Source of the DNA: Sulfuritalea sp.
GTDB lineage: Bacteria; Pseudomonadota; Gammaproteobacteria; Burkholderiales; Rhodocyclaceae
Assembly: GCF_017302275.1 (NCBI RefSeq)
Contig: NZ_JAFLDR010000019.1
Coordinates: 1-64,000, forward strand
Direction: 5' to 3'
Length of the DNA: 64,000 nucleotides
Positions 18,078-27,093 of this stretch are shown in pieces; positions within the stretch are counted from its first letter, which is position 1; the number at the start of each line of letters is the position of its first letter. Both the position numbers and the translations under genes were made by a program. The notes under the pieces are model-generated. The model ran no database searches, had not been told where the DNA came from, and saw only the letters and a list, made by a program, of their open reading frames with translations.

Positions 18078-18793
18078 GCGCCGACGACGATCTCGAAACA
18101 GCGGATGGCGGCGCGCCCGGCCACGGCCACATTCGCAGCTATGTGCTGCGCCAGGGCCGCGTCTCCGACGCGCAGCGGCGCTTTCACGAACAAGGCATGC
18201 CGCGCTGGGGCATTCCCTACCAGGCGGCGCCGCTCGACCTCGATGCCGTGTTCGGCCGCCGCGCCCACCGCATCCTCGAGATCGGCTGCGGCATGGGCGA
18301 GACCACGGCCACCATCGCCGAGCTGCATCCGAGTAACGACTACCTGGGAATCGAGGTACACACCCCCGGCGTCGGCAGCCTGCTGAAGGAAATATCCACG
18401 CGCGGCATCACCAACCTGCGCGTGGTCCAGCACGACGCGGTCGAGGTGGTGCGCGACATGATCGCGCCGGGCGCGCTGTCCGGCATCCACGTTTTCTTTC
18501 CCGATCCCTGGCCCAAGAAACGCCAGCAGAAGCGCCGCCTGATCCAGCCGGCATTCGTCGCGCTGCTGGCGGAACGCCTCGCACCCAGTGGCTACCTGCA
18601 TTGCGCCACCGACTGGGAAGACTATGCCCACCAGATGCTGGATGTCCTTGCCGCCGAGCCGCGCCTGCAGAACATGGCCAACGGCTTCACGCCGCGCCCG
18701 CCCTACCGGCCGCAAACCAAGTTCGAAAGCCGCGGCCTGAAGCTCGGCCACGGCGTCTGGGACCTCGTCTTCCGCCGCTCGTCGATGCGATGA
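18074..18793 (+). CDS. trmB: tRNA (guanine-N7-)-methyltransferase
   Basis: 239-residue SAM-dependent methyltransferase making m7G46 in tRNA. Family motifs: [20 protein letters not shown] at the start, SAM-binding [37 protein letters not shown], and the signature [20 protein letters not shown], then [11 protein letters not shown] and [20 protein letters not shown]. The ATG overlaps the previous stop, and its own stop overlaps the next ATG. Confidence 0.96.
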   Translation: MSADDDLETADGGAPGHGHIRSYVLRQGRVSDAQRRFHEQGMPRWGIPYQAAPLDLDAVFGRRAHRILEIGCGMGETTATIAELHPSNDYLGIEVHTPGVGSLLKEISTRGITNLRVVQHDAVEVVRDMIAPGALSGIHVFFPDPWPKKRQQKRRLIQPAFVALLAERLAPSGYLHCATDWEDYAHQMLDVLAAEPRLQNMANGFTPRPPYRPQTKFESRGLKLGHGVWDLVFRRSSMR

Positions 18794-19926
18794 GCATCGA
18801 TCCGCGCACCGTCATCCTGCTTGCGGGCGTCATGGGCGGCATGATGTCGCTGGTGCTGTTCTTCATGCGCCGCAACTACCCGACGGCGATCGCCGGGCTC
18901 GGCGAGTGGGCCGCCGCCGCGGGACTGATCTTCGTTTCGACGCTGCTGCTCGGCGCGCGCGGAGCGATTTCCGACCTGTTGTCCGTCGTCGGCGGGAATA
19001 CCCTCCTGCTAGCCGGCCTGGCGCTGTTCCACATCGGCAGCCAGCGCTTCATCGGCCTGCGGCCGTGGAAGCGAATCTGGGCCGGACTGATACTTTCCTC
19101 GCTGCCGGTGATGCTCTGGTACACCCTGGTCGAACCGCATTACGGCGTCCGCGTGTTCACCATGAGCCTGCTCATGGCCGTGCTCACCGCGGCGCATGCC
19201 TGGACCATCTCGCGCCACGGCATCCGCAGCCTGGCCAGCTACCTGTGCATCGGAGCACTCGTGGTGCAGGCCATCGCCCAGTCGGTGCGCTTGTTCTCGG
19301 CGTTCGGCACCACGCCCGACAGTTCCTTGTTCATCCTGTCGCCGGCACAGACCTACTTCGTCACCACCTATGCCCTTTGCCTGCTGGTGCTGAGCATCGG
19401 CGTGGTGCTGATGGCGACCGACAAGCTGCGCACCGAGTTCGAGCACATGGCGCGACATGACTCGCTGACCGGCGCACTGACGCGGCGCGCCTTCCTCGAT
19501 TCCTGCGCACAGGAACTGGAGCGCGACCGGCGCAAGAACCGGGTCAGCTCCCTGCTGATCATGGACCTCGACCATTTCAAGGCTGTCAACGACAGCTACG
19601 GGCACCAGGCCGGGGATCGCGTGCTGATCGATTTCGTCGACCGGGTCGGCGGCCTGCTGCGCCGGCCGGACCAGTTCGGTCGCTTCGGCGGCGAAGAGTT
19701 CGTCGCGTTGCTGCCCGAAACCACTCTCGACGAAGCGCTGGTGGTCGCCGAACGCATACGGGCCGGAGTCGAGCAGGCGCGCGCGCAACCCGGTTGCACC
19801 GTGAGCATCGGTGTCGCCACCAGCGTCCCCGGCGAAGGCGCCATGGACACCATACTCGGGCGCGCCGACGAGGCCCTGTATCGCGCCAAGGCCGCCGGCC
19901 GCAACTGCGTCCGCGCCGCGGCCTGA
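18790..19926 (+). CDS. Membrane-bound diguanylate cyclase
   Basis: 378 residues. The first 200 contain six or seven hydrophobic helices ([40 protein letters not shown] region) of a membrane sensory part with no recognised ligand motif. A GGDEF domain (about 215-378) has [14 protein letters not shown] and an RxxD inhibitory site (RRPD) five residues before it, so cyclic-di-GMP synthesis with product inhibition is expected. Translationally coupled to trmB by ATGA. Confidence 0.9.
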   Translation: MSIDPRTVILLAGVMGGMMSLVLFFMRRNYPTAIAGLGEWAAAAGLIFVSTLLLGARGAISDLLSVVGGNTLLLAGLALFHIGSQRFIGLRPWKRIWAGLILSSLPVMLWYTLVEPHYGVRVFTMSLLMAVLTAAHAWTISRHGIRSLASYLCIGALVVQAIAQSVRLFSAFGTTPDSSLFILSPAQTYFVTTYALCLLVLSIGVVLMATDKLRTEFEHMARHDSLTGALTRRAFLDSCAQELERDRRKNRVSSLLIMDLDHFKAVNDSYGHQAGDRVLIDFVDRVGGLLRRPDQFGRFGGEEFVALLPETTLDEALVVAERIRAGVEQARAQPGCTVSIGVATSVPGEGAMDTILGRADEALYRAKAAGRNCVRAAA

Positions 19927-19974
19927 GAGTCTCAACGTGAAGCACCCTGTTCGGAGACCCCTGTGATGGACGCG

Positions 19975-20032
19975 CGCAGCGCGCCAACTGGTAACCCCCC
20001 GCGAGGGGGGAAGGGGGGCGGGCGAATAGTTG
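19975..20032 (+). repeat. GC-run palindromic repeat (family C), copy 2
   Basis: GCGCGCAGCGCGCC, then CCCCCC-GCGA-GGGGGG, then AAGGGGGGCGGGCG. It lies directly before a family B copy in the DGC/nnrS gap. Confidence 0.7.
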
Positions 20033-20035
20033 GCT

Positions 20036-20100
20036 TTTGGTTACGGCCGCTGCGCTTAACGCCGATAATGCCGGCGTTAGCCTCCACCGAAACTTCGTTT
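20036..20100 (+). repeat. Dispersed intergenic repeat, family B, copy 3
   Basis: TTTTGGTTACGGCCGCTGCG then CTTAACGCCGATAATGCC and GGCGTTAGCC. TAACGCCG and CGGCGTTA form perfect 8-bp arms around ATAATGC. It sits just upstream of nnrS as copies 1-2 sit upstream of ubiB. Confidence 0.75.
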
Positions 20101-20148
20101 TCTCGTGTTTCATCCTCGGCGAATGGCTCTCGCCGCCATTTGCGTTAG

Positions 20149-21309
20149 ATGGATTTCCTCGCACATCCGCTCTGGCTGGTCGGCTTCCGGCCCTTCTTCG
20201 CGCTGGCCTGCCTCGCCGGCCTGAGCCTGCCCATGCTCTGGGTCCTGGTCCACCTCGGTCACGTGCCGGCCGCCGCGCTGCCGGTGGCACCGCTGCAGTG
20301 GCATGCCCATGAAATGTTCTTCGGCTTCGGCTGGGCGGTGCTCGGCGGTTTCCTGCTGACGTCGACCAAGAACTGGGTCGGAATTCGCGGCTATCACGGC
20401 GCGTCTCTGGTGATCCTGGTCGCCGCCTGGCTGTTCGAGCGCGCCGGCATGTGGCTGGGCGGCAGCTGGCCGGGCTGGCTGTTCCGGCTGTCCTGTCTGG
20501 GCTTCCTCGCCGCCATCGTCGCCATGCTGCTGTGGACCCTGGTGCGCCACCACAAGGACGACAGCTACCGCGACAACTATTTCTTCCTGCTGATCCTGCC
20601 GACCTTCCTCGTGGCGAAATTCCAGATGCTTGACGCCGGGCAGTTCCAGGCCGGCATCGCCATGGCCACGGGCCTGTTCCGCGTCGCCTTCCTGGTGATG
20701 CTGGAACGTACCCTGACCCAGTTCATGAAGAACATCTACCAGGTGGACATCCTGCGCCATGCCGGGCTGGACCGCGCCATCAAGCTGCTCGGCCTGATCC
20801 TGGTCGGCGCCGGCTGGATGCCGCCGCCGCTGGCCGCCGGCCTCTCGCTCGCGCTTGCCTTGCTGCTGGCTGGGCGCCTGGCGTTCTGGCAGCCACAACT
20901 GGCATTGCGCCGGATCGACCTCGGCATCATGTACCTCGGCTATGCCGCCATCGTGCTGCAACTGGTGGTCGAATTCGTCGCCGTGGCGGCGCCGCCGAAC
21001 TGGATCGGCGCCTTTTCCACCCACATGTTCGGGCTCGGCGTGATGGGTCTGGTCATTCCCGCGATGCTGATCCGAATCGCCAAGGGCCACACCGGGCGCA
21101 AGGTGGTGTTCGAGCCCGTCGACCGGGGCGTGCTGTGGATCATGATCGGCGCCTTCCTGCTGCGCGTCCTCGCGCCGCAGCTGCTGCCGGCGTCCTACGC
21201 GCTCTGGCTGGCCTTGGCCGCCGGCGGCTGGCTGGCCGGCTTCGGCATCCTGGCCTGGCGCCTGATCCCGTTTTTGCTGCAGCCCCGGGTGGACGGCAAG
21301 GAACACTAG
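20149..21309 (+). CDS. nnrS: NnrS family membrane protein
   Basis: 386-residue integral membrane protein, about 12 helices, of the NnrS family, heme- and copper-containing proteins linked to protection from nitric oxide or nitrosative stress during denitrification. Family features: HPLWLVGFRPFFALACLAGL, LQWHAHEMFFGFGWAVLGGF, LLTSTKNWVGIRGYHGA and FSTHMFGLGVMGLVIPAMLI, with conserved histidines. Fits the nitrate-respiring outlook of the window. I see no FNR-type box upstream; the gap is filled with repeats. Confidence 0.93.
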   Translation: MDFLAHPLWLVGFRPFFALACLAGLSLPMLWVLVHLGHVPAAALPVAPLQWHAHEMFFGFGWAVLGGFLLTSTKNWVGIRGYHGASLVILVAAWLFERAGMWLGGSWPGWLFRLSCLGFLAAIVAMLLWTLVRHHKDDSYRDNYFFLLILPTFLVAKFQMLDAGQFQAGIAMATGLFRVAFLVMLERTLTQFMKNIYQVDILRHAGLDRAIKLLGLILVGAGWMPPPLAAGLSLALALLLAGRLAFWQPQLALRRIDLGIMYLGYAAIVLQLVVEFVAVAAPPNWIGAFSTHMFGLGVMGLVIPAMLIRIAKGHTGRKVVFEPVDRGVLWIMIGAFLLRVLAPQLLPASYALWLALAAGGWLAGFGILAWRLIPFLLQPRVDGKEH

Positions 21310-21324
21310 CGCGGCTAGCGACCC

Positions 21325-22134
21325 CTACCGCCCGAGTTCCAGGTCGCCGCGGTAGGGTTCGCGGGGATAGTGGAAGGCCACCGGGCCGTCCGGTTCGGCG
21401 TGGATGAACTGGTGCACCGAGGGATTCGACGAGTTCAGGAGTTCATCGGGCGTGCCGGCCGCGACCACCTTGCCGTCATGGATGAAGTAGGCATGGTCCA
21501 CCACCTTCAGCGTTTCCGAAACGTCGTAGGTGACCACGATCGAGGTGGCGCCCAGCGCGTCGTTGAGGCGGCGGATCAGCTGCGCGATGACGTTGAGCGA
21601 GATCGGGTCGAGCCCGGCGAAGGGCTCGTCGTACATGGTCAGGCCGGGGTCAAGGGCGATCGCGCGGGCCAGCGCGACGCGGCGCGCCATGCCGCCGGAC
21701 AACTCGTTGGGCATCAGCCCGCTGGAACCGCGCAGGCCGACCGCATGCAGCTTCATCAGCACCAGGTCGTGGATCAGGTCCTCGGGCAGGTCGGTCAGCT
21801 CGCGCATCGGAAAGGCAATGTTCTCGTAGACGGAAATGTCGCTGAAGAGGCCGCCGGCCTGGAACATCATGCCCATGTCGCGGCGCATGTCGTAGAGGCC
21901 GTCGTCATCGAGCTCATGCACGACGCGGCCGTCGACGCTAACGCGGCCGCGGTCGGGTCGCAACTGGCCGCCGATCAGCTTGAGCAGGGTGCTCTTGCCG
22001 GCGCCGCTGACGCCGAGGATGCCGACTACCTTGCCGCGCGGCACGGCGAGTTGGACGCCGCGCAGCACCTTGTTGCTGCCGTAGGCGAAGTGGAGGTTTT
22101 CGACCTCGATCAGGTTCCCGCTGGTGCCCTTCAC
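21325..22134 (-). CDS. mlaF: MlaF-type phospholipid ABC transporter ATPase
   Basis: 269 residues, ATP-binding subunit of the Mla/Ttg2 outer-membrane lipid asymmetry transporter. Walker A ILGVSGAGKSTLLKLI, signature LSGGMARRVALARAIALD, Walker B LTMYDEPFAGLDPIS are present. The switch position reads VVTYDVSETLK, with tyrosine where ABC ATPases normally have histidine. GTG start at 22134. No mlaE follows: the neighbour downstream is the convergent nnrS, so the permease must be elsewhere. It follows hemW on the same strand. Confidence 0.82.
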   Translation of the reverse strand: MKGTSGNLIEVENLHFAYGSNKVLRGVQLAVPRGKVVGILGVSGAGKSTLLKLIGGQLRPDRGRVSVDGRVVHELDDDGLYDMRRDMGMMFQAGGLFSDISVYENIAFPMRELTDLPEDLIHDLVLMKLHAVGLRGSSGLMPNELSGGMARRVALARAIALDPGLTMYDEPFAGLDPISLNVIAQLIRRLNDALGATSIVVTYDVSETLKVVDHAYFIHDGKVVAAGTPDELLNSSNPSVHQFIHAEPDGPVAFHYPREPYRGDLELGR

Positions 22135-22192
22135 GCCGCTGCGTCCTTGTCCGTGGTTTGCCGGGCGGTATGGTGACACAGAACGCGCGCCG

Positions 22193-23407
22193 TCAGGCGC
22201 GATCCTCGGCGAGGAAGCCGGCCAGCAGCCGATTGAGGAAACGCCGGCCCTGCATGGTCGGCCGCAGCCAGCCGTCGGCCGCTTCCAGCAGGCCCTCGCG
22301 CCGTGCCGCCAGCGCCGACTTTTCGATGGCGGCCAGCGGCAGGCCGGTGCGCTCGGTGAACAGCGCCAGCGGAAAGCCACCATTCAGGCGCAAGGCATTC
22401 ATCATGAATTCGCCGGGCAGGTCGGCGCGCTCGATGTCCTGCCGGGTGGCGACGAAATCGCCGCGCGCGGCGCCCTCCAGGTAGGCGCGCGGGCTGCGGT
22501 GGCGCGTCTCGCGCCAGATCGAGGCGTGGGTCGACAGCTTGCCGTGGGCGCCGGCGCCGATGCCGAGGTAGTCGCCGAAGCGCCAGTAGTTGAGGTTGTG
22601 CGCGCACGGCGCGCCAGGCCGGGCGAAGGCCGAGGTTTCGTAGTGCGCGAAGCCGGCGGCACCGAGCCGGGCTTCCACCATCTCCTGCATGTCGGCCGCC
22701 AGGTCGTCGTCGGGCAGCGCCGGCGGCGCGCGGTGGAACGCCGTGTTCGGCTCCAGTGTCAGGTGATAGGCCGAGATGTGGCCGACCCCGCTGCCGCTCG
22801 CCGTGGCGATGTCGGCTTCGGCCTGTGCCAGCGTCTGCCCCGGCAGCGCGTACATCAGGTCGAGATTGACGCGCTCGAAATTGGCCAGCGCCAGTTCGAT
22901 CGCGCGCCGCGCTTCGGCGCCGTTATGGATGCGGCCCAGCGCGGCGAGCTTGGCGTCGTCGAAACTCTGCACGCCGATCGACAACCGGGTCACGCCGGCG
23001 GCGCGGAAGGCGGCGAACTTGGCCGCTTCGGCGGTGCCGGGATTGGCCTCGAGCGTGATCTCGGCGCCGGGATGCAGTGGCAGTCGCATTCGGATCGCCG
23101 CCAGCAACGCTTCGGCGGTTTCGCCACGCATCAGGCTGGGCGTGCCGCCGCCGATGAAGATGCTGGACACCGGACGGTTCCAGACCTGCGGCAGGGCGGC
23201 TTCGAGATCGGCGACCAGGGCGGCGAGATAGGCGGCCTCGTCGACTTCACCACGGGCCTCATGCGAATTGAAATCGCAGTAGGGACACTTCCTGACGCAC
23301 CACGGCCAGTGCACGTACAAGGACAAGGGTGGCGGCGCGACCAGTCCGGAGGAGTCTGCAATAGTCGGCGCCGGCGGGACGGCGACCACCGGAATGATCG
23401 GAATCAC
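22193..23407 (-). CDS. hemW: HemW, radical SAM heme chaperone (coproporphyrinogen oxidase-like)
   Basis: 404 residues. HemW uses a [4Fe-4S] cluster and SAM and is thought to insert heme into respiratory enzymes; it was long annotated as a coproporphyrinogen III oxidase. The cluster motif CVRKCPYCDFNSH (CX3CX2C) is intact, followed by SIFIGGGTPSLM, SIGVQSFDDAKL and the C-terminal HemN domain. Its GTG start overlaps the rdgB stop. The first 25 residues (VIPIIPVVAVPPAPTIADSS) precede the usual start and are partly made by a copy of the 21-bp repeat. Confidence 0.92.
   Translation of the reverse strand: MIPIIPVVAVPPAPTIADSSGLVAPPPLSLYVHWPWCVRKCPYCDFNSHEARGEVDEAAYLAALVADLEAALPQVWNRPVSSIFIGGGTPSLMRGETAEALLAAIRMRLPLHPGAEITLEANPGTAEAAKFAAFRAAGVTRLSIGVQSFDDAKLAALGRIHNGAEARRAIELALANFERVNLDLMYALPGQTLAQAEADIATASGSGVGHISAYHLTLEPNTAFHRAPPALPDDDLAADMQEMVEARLGAAGFAHYETSAFARPGAPCAHNLNYWRFGDYLGIGAGAHGKLSTHASIWRETRHRSPRAYLEGAARGDFVATRQDIERADLPGEFMMNALRLNGGFPLALFTERTGLPLAAIEKSALAARREGLLEAADGWLRPTMQGRRFLNRLLAGFLAEDRA
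23363..23383 (+). repeat. 21-bp dispersed repeat (family A), copy 5
   Basis: AGTCGGCGCCGGCG-GG-ACGGC, inside the first codons of hemW, read antisense to the gene as PPAPTI. Confidence 0.85.
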
Positions 23408-23994
23408 ATCCCGAGCCGCAGCCGCGCGATGAGTTGCGCCAGCGCCTGTCCGCGATGCGAGCGGCGGTTCTTCTCCTCGTGCGGCAGTTCGGCCACGGTA
23501 AGCCCCAGGTCGGGCACCAGGAAGTAAGGGTCGTAACCGAAACCGCCCTCGCCGCGCGGCGCATCGACGATCTCGCCATGCCATTCGCCTTCGGCGACGA
23601 TGGGTTGCGGATCGTCGGCGGCACGCATCAGCACCAGCACGGCGACATAGTGCGCGCGGCGGTCGGCGACGCCGGCCAGGTCGGCCAGCAGTTTGGCGTT
23701 GTTCTTCGCGTCCGATTTCGGCTCGCCGCCATACCGTGCCGACCAGACGCCCGGCGCGCCGCCCAGCGCCTCCACGCACAGGCCGGAGTCATCCGCCAGC
23801 GCCGGCAGGCCGGTCAGCTGCGCCGCATGGCGCGCCTTGGCGATGGCGTTCTCGACGAAGGTGACGTGCGGCTCCTCGGCTTCCGGCACATTGAAGGCCG
23901 ACTGCGGCAACACCTCGAAATCGAAGGGCGCCAGCAGTTGCCCGAATTCGCGCAACTTGCCGGCATTGCCGGAGGCGAGGACGAGCTTTTTCAC
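23404..23994 (-). CDS. rdgB: XTP/dITP diphosphatase
   Basis: 196-residue RdgB/HAM1 enzyme that removes non-canonical purine nucleotides (XTP, ITP, dITP). Motifs: KKLVLASGNAGKLREFGQLL, FVENAIAKARHAAQLTGLPA, LADDSGLCVEALGGAPGVWS, ARYGG, GFGYDPYFLVPD and SHRGQAL. GTG start at 23994 gives the standard N-terminus. Coupled to hemW by a 4-base overlap. Confidence 0.96.
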   Translation of the reverse strand: MKKLVLASGNAGKLREFGQLLAPFDFEVLPQSAFNVPEAEEPHVTFVENAIAKARHAAQLTGLPALADDSGLCVEALGGAPGVWSARYGGEPKSDAKNNAKLLADLAGVADRRAHYVAVLVLMRAADDPQPIVAEGEWHGEIVDAPRGEGGFGYDPYFLVPDLGLTVAELPHEEKNRRSHRGQALAQLIARLRLGM

Positions 23995-24112
23995 GCCGCC
24001 ACCCCCGGGTCGCCCCAAAGTGGTGGCAAGCCACGCCCCGGAAGCCACGCCAGTGGCTGAACCGCGGTCAACCCTTGCCCTGGGCAGGGAGCTGGGGGGT
24101 TGGCTGTCCTGG

Positions 24113-24844
24113 TCACCGTAGCGCCAGCGCCGACTCTTGCGCCTTGACGATGTCGCCGATGCCGGCCGCGGCGAGTGCCAGCAGGGTGTCCAGCTCGACG
24201 CGAGAGAACGGCGCGCCCTCGGCCGTGCCCTGCACTTCGATGATGCCGCCGCCGGCGGTCATCACCACGTTCATGTCGGTGTCGCAGGCCGAATCCTCGG
24301 CGTAATCGAGATCGAGCACCGGGATGCCCTCGACGATGCCGACCGAGACCGCGGCAACCAGTTCGCGCATCACGTGCTGCGCCAGCTTGCCGCCGGCGAC
24401 CAGGCTGCCGATGGCATCGTGCAGCGCCACGCAGGCGCCGGTGATGGACGCGCAGCGCGTGCCGCCGTCGGCCTGCAGCACGTCGCAGTCGAGCGTGATC
24501 TGGCGTTCGCCGAGCGCCTTGAGGTCGGTCACGGCGCGCAAGGAGCGGCCGATCAGGCGCTGGATTTCCTGCGTGCGGCCGGACTGCTTGCCCTTCGCGG
24601 CCTCGCGCGCGGTGCGGGTGTTGGTGGCGCGCGGCAGCATGCCGTATTCGGCGGTGACCCAGCCGGCACCCTTGCCACGCAGGAAGCCGGGCACCGACTC
24701 CTCGACGCTGGCGGTACACAACACCTTGGTGTTGCCGAACTCGACCAGCACGCTGCCTTCGGCGTGGCGGGTGTAGCCGCGGGTGATGCGCAGCTCGCGC
24801 AGTTGCGCGGCGTCACGGGAAATGCGTTGCGAGGGACGATTCAT
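24113..24844 (-). CDS. rph: Ribonuclease PH
   Basis: 243-residue phosphorolytic 3'-5' exoribonuclease that trims tRNA 3' ends. Motifs: [96 protein letters not shown], and [23 protein letters not shown] at 24844 has GGAG seven bases upstream. The last seven codons (SALALR plus stop) are supplied by a copy of the 21-bp repeat, replacing the usual AQKAALA-type end. Confidence 0.96.
   Translation of the reverse strand: MNRPSQRISRDAAQLRELRITRGYTRHAEGSVLVEFGNTKVLCTASVEESVPGFLRGKGAGWVTAEYGMLPRATNTRTAREAAKGKQSGRTQEIQRLIGRSLRAVTDLKALGERQITLDCDVLQADGGTRCASITGACVALHDAIGSLVAGGKLAQHVMRELVAAVSVGIVEGIPVLDLDYAEDSACDTDMNVVMTAGGGIIEVQGTAEGAPFSRVELDTLLALAAAGIGDIVKAQESALALR
24115..24135 (-). repeat. 21-bp dispersed repeat (family A), copy 6
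   Basis: Minus-strand AGTCGGCGCTGGCG-CT-ACGGT, forming the final codons and part of the stop codon of rph. Confidence 0.85.
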
Positions 24845-24884
24845 CAAGGAACTCCGTTGGCGTGAAATACGCTCTCCAACAATC

Positions 24885-24992
24885 GAGCGCAGCGAGCAAA
24901 TCGGTCACCTCCCCCGCGAGGGGGAGGGCGGGAGGGGGAGGGCGTTGGACAAAGACCCCTCCGGGACGGAAGTCCCGGAGGGGGCGGGCGTT
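24885..24992 (+). repeat. GC-run palindromic repeats (family C), copy 3 and a partner hairpin
   Basis: CGAGCGCAGCGAGC, then CTCCCCCGCGAGGGGGAG and more G-runs; followed by a second hairpin, CCCCTCCGGGAC-GGAA-GTCCCGGAGGGG (about 24957-24984). Both lie within or just past the 3' end of the phosphatase gene and code for its Pro/Ser-rich tail. Confidence 0.7.
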
Positions 24993-25900
24993 TGGGAATG
25001 ACCCTCCTCGGCGGCAGCCCAGGCGGTGTAGGGTATGCGGCGGCGAATGTCGGCCACGGCAAGTTCGATGTCCTCGTCGCTGATCGGCGCCAGCTGCAGC
25101 CGGTGCGGCGCGTCGGGGCGCTGGTTGATGGTGGGCGAATCGGGATTGGGCGCGTCCCAGCGCATGGCGATCACGGTCAGGTTGTCGGCGCGGGGACCGG
25201 CGGCGCGTTCCGCCGCGTCGAGCAGGTTCGGCACCGACCTGGTCAGCGGCGCGCAAGCCAGCTCATTCACCAGCCGTTCGCCCAGCGGCGACCAGGCGCC
25301 ATCGGTACACAACGCGATCAGGTCGCCGTCCTCCAGCGACACCATGCTCGCGACCTCTATGTGCGGCGCGACGCTGCCGCCCAGGCAGCTGAAGACGCGA
25401 TTGCGCATCGGATGGGATGCCGCCTCGTCTCCGCTGATGGTGCCGTCATCGACCATGCGCTGCACCACGCTGTGGTCGCGCGTGCGCAAGACGCTGGCAC
25501 CGTCCGGCGCGTGGCCGTGGATGAGGTAGAGCCGCGAATCGCCGGCATGCGCCCAGCAAGCCTGGCCGTCCTGCACCACGCAGGCGATGCAGGTGGTGCG
25601 CGGCGCGGCATGGGCGGCGATCTGGCAGGCGTGGGCGTGGTTGAGTATGTTGGCGTGGGCCCGCTCGAAAGCGGCGACCAGGAAGCGGCCCGGGTCGGCC
25701 AGGCGCGGCAGGGCCTCGCGGCGGAAGGATTCGACCACCGTATCGACCGCGAGCTGCGCCGCGATCTCGCCCTGCAAATGGCCGCCCATGCCGTCCGCCA
25801 CCACCATCAGCAGCGCGTCGTCGGTGGCCAGCCAGGCGGCGCGATCCTGGTTGATGTCGCGCCCGCCGATGCGGCTGTCATGGACGATGGTGTACTTCAT
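24905..25900 (-). CDS. PP2C-type serine/threonine phosphatase
   Basis: 331-residue metal-dependent protein phosphatase. PP2C motifs: SRIGGRDINQDRAAW, LLMVVADGMGGHLQGEIAAQ, CWAHAGDSRLYLIHG, GDLIALCTDGAWSPLGERLV and RADNLTVIAMRWDA, giving all metal-binding aspartates. The final 30 or so residues (GHSQTPAPSGTSVPEGSLSN and onward) are encoded by intergenic-type palindromic repeats, so the original gene probably ended earlier. It follows the kinase gene by 7 bases; the pair probably set the phosphorylation state of shared targets. Confidence 0.92.
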   Translation of the reverse strand: MKYTIVHDSRIGGRDINQDRAAWLATDDALLMVVADGMGGHLQGEIAAQLAVDTVVESFRREALPRLADPGRFLVAAFERAHANILNHAHACQIAAHAAPRTTCIACVVQDGQACWAHAGDSRLYLIHGHAPDGASVLRTRDHSVVQRMVDDGTISGDEAASHPMRNRVFSCLGGSVAPHIEVASMVSLEDGDLIALCTDGAWSPLGERLVNELACAPLTRSVPNLLDAAERAAGPRADNLTVIAMRWDAPNPDSPTINQRPDAPHRLQLAPISDEDIELAVADIRRRIPYTAWAAAEEGHSQTPAPSGTSVPEGSLSNALPLPPSPSRGR

Positions 25901-25907
25901 CGAGGCG

Positions 25908-26825
25908 TCAGAAGCCGAGGCGGGACAGCCAAGAGCGCGACTTGACGGCGTCCGGGTCGGCCATCAGCGAGGCGTGCAGGGCGCGTGCGTGCTGCGGCCG
26001 GCGCGGCGGATCGAGGCGCAGGCATTCGTCGATGGTGGTCAGCAGGCGCAACGAATAGTCGCGGCCCCAGCGCTGCCGGGCGGGCAGCAACTGGTCGTCG
26101 ACCAGCCGCTCGTCCGCCGCCTGCGGCGCCGAACCGGCCAGCGCCGCGTAGATGCAGGCGCCGACGGCGTAAATGTCGGTCCACGGTCCCAGCGTGTATT
26201 TGCCGTGGTACTGCTCGGGTGCGGCGTAGCCCGGCGTGTACATCGCGCGCGGCTCGGGCGGACCGATGTCGACCGCGTAGCGCGCGGCGCCGAAGTCGAG
26301 CAGCACCGGGCTGCCGTCGGTGCGCAGCCAGATGTTGGCCGGCTTGATGTCGAGATGCAGCAGGCCGTGGCCGTGCACCTCGCCGAGGCCGTCGAGCACG
26401 CCGCAAAACATGCCGCGCATGAAGGCTTCGTCCATCCGGCCGCGATGCTGGCGGATGTAGTCGCGCAGCGTCTGGCCGGTCTCGTAGCGCATCACCAGGT
26501 AGACGGTCTCGTTGGCGCGGAAGAAATTCAGCACCTGCACCACGTTGGGGTGGACGATGCCGCTCAGCGCACGGCCTTCCTCGAAAAAACACTTGAGGCC
26601 GAAGTTGAATTCCGCCTGGTATTCCGGCGGGATGACGGGCGCCACCTGGCCTTCACCGCGAAGGGTCAGCGCATTGGGCAGGTATTCCTTGATCGCCACC
26701 GGGGTACCCTGGGCGTCCTGCGCCAGGTAGACGATGGAAAAGCCGCCGACCGAAAGCTGCCGCTCGATGCGATAGCCTTCCAGCTGGTAGCCGGGAGGAA
26801 GTGCCTGATTGTTCTGCGAGACCAC
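25908..26825 (-). CDS. Serine/threonine protein kinase
   Basis: 305-residue Hanks-type kinase without a membrane anchor. It has a slightly atypical glycine loop LSVGGFSIVYLA, the ATP lysine in VAIKEYLPNAL, catalytic loop HLDIKPANIWL, metal-binding DFGAARYAVD, and YTPGYAAPEQYHGKYTLGPW in the activation/APE region. GTG start at 26825 (VVSQNNQALPPGYQLEGYRI); the longer frame upstream is repeat sequence. Paired with the PP2C gene. The targets are not shown by the sequence. Confidence 0.9.
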   Translation of the reverse strand: MVSQNNQALPPGYQLEGYRIERQLSVGGFSIVYLAQDAQGTPVAIKEYLPNALTLRGEGQVAPVIPPEYQAEFNFGLKCFFEEGRALSGIVHPNVVQVLNFFRANETVYLVMRYETGQTLRDYIRQHRGRMDEAFMRGMFCGVLDGLGEVHGHGLLHLDIKPANIWLRTDGSPVLLDFGAARYAVDIGPPEPRAMYTPGYAAPEQYHGKYTLGPWTDIYAVGACIYAALAGSAPQAADERLVDDQLLPARQRWGRDYSLRLLTTIDECLRLDPPRRPQHARALHASLMADPDAVKSRSWLSRLGF

Positions 26826-26867
26826 GATTCGACCTGAAAAAACCACCAAATAGTGCGCCGGGCAACC

Positions 26868-27002
26868 TTCGGGCGCAGCGAGCCCATCAATAACCCCCCG
26901 CGAGGGGGGATGGGGGGCGGGCGTTCCAATAGCCCTTCCGGATCCCCGGAAGGGGGCGGACGTTCCAAACAGCCCTTCCGGAAACCGGGAAGGGGCGCGT
27001 TG
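26868..27002 (+). repeat. GC-run palindromic repeats (family C), cluster
   Basis: In the 268-base divergent gap between the kinase and yicC: GGGCGCAGCGAGCCC, CCCCCC-GCGA-GGGGGG-AT-GGGGGGCGGGCG, then two tandem hairpins built on CCCTTCCGG...CCGGAAGGG (26934-26960 and about 26968-26996), each linked by GTTCCA. Little room remains for two promoters. Confidence 0.7.
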
Positions 27003-27093
27003 ATATACTGCCGCAATTTTCCTTGTTCGCCCCCTCGCTGTAAACAACTGCTTTTGGCGCCGCGAACCGGCTCCGGCACGGAGACCCCCCAAC

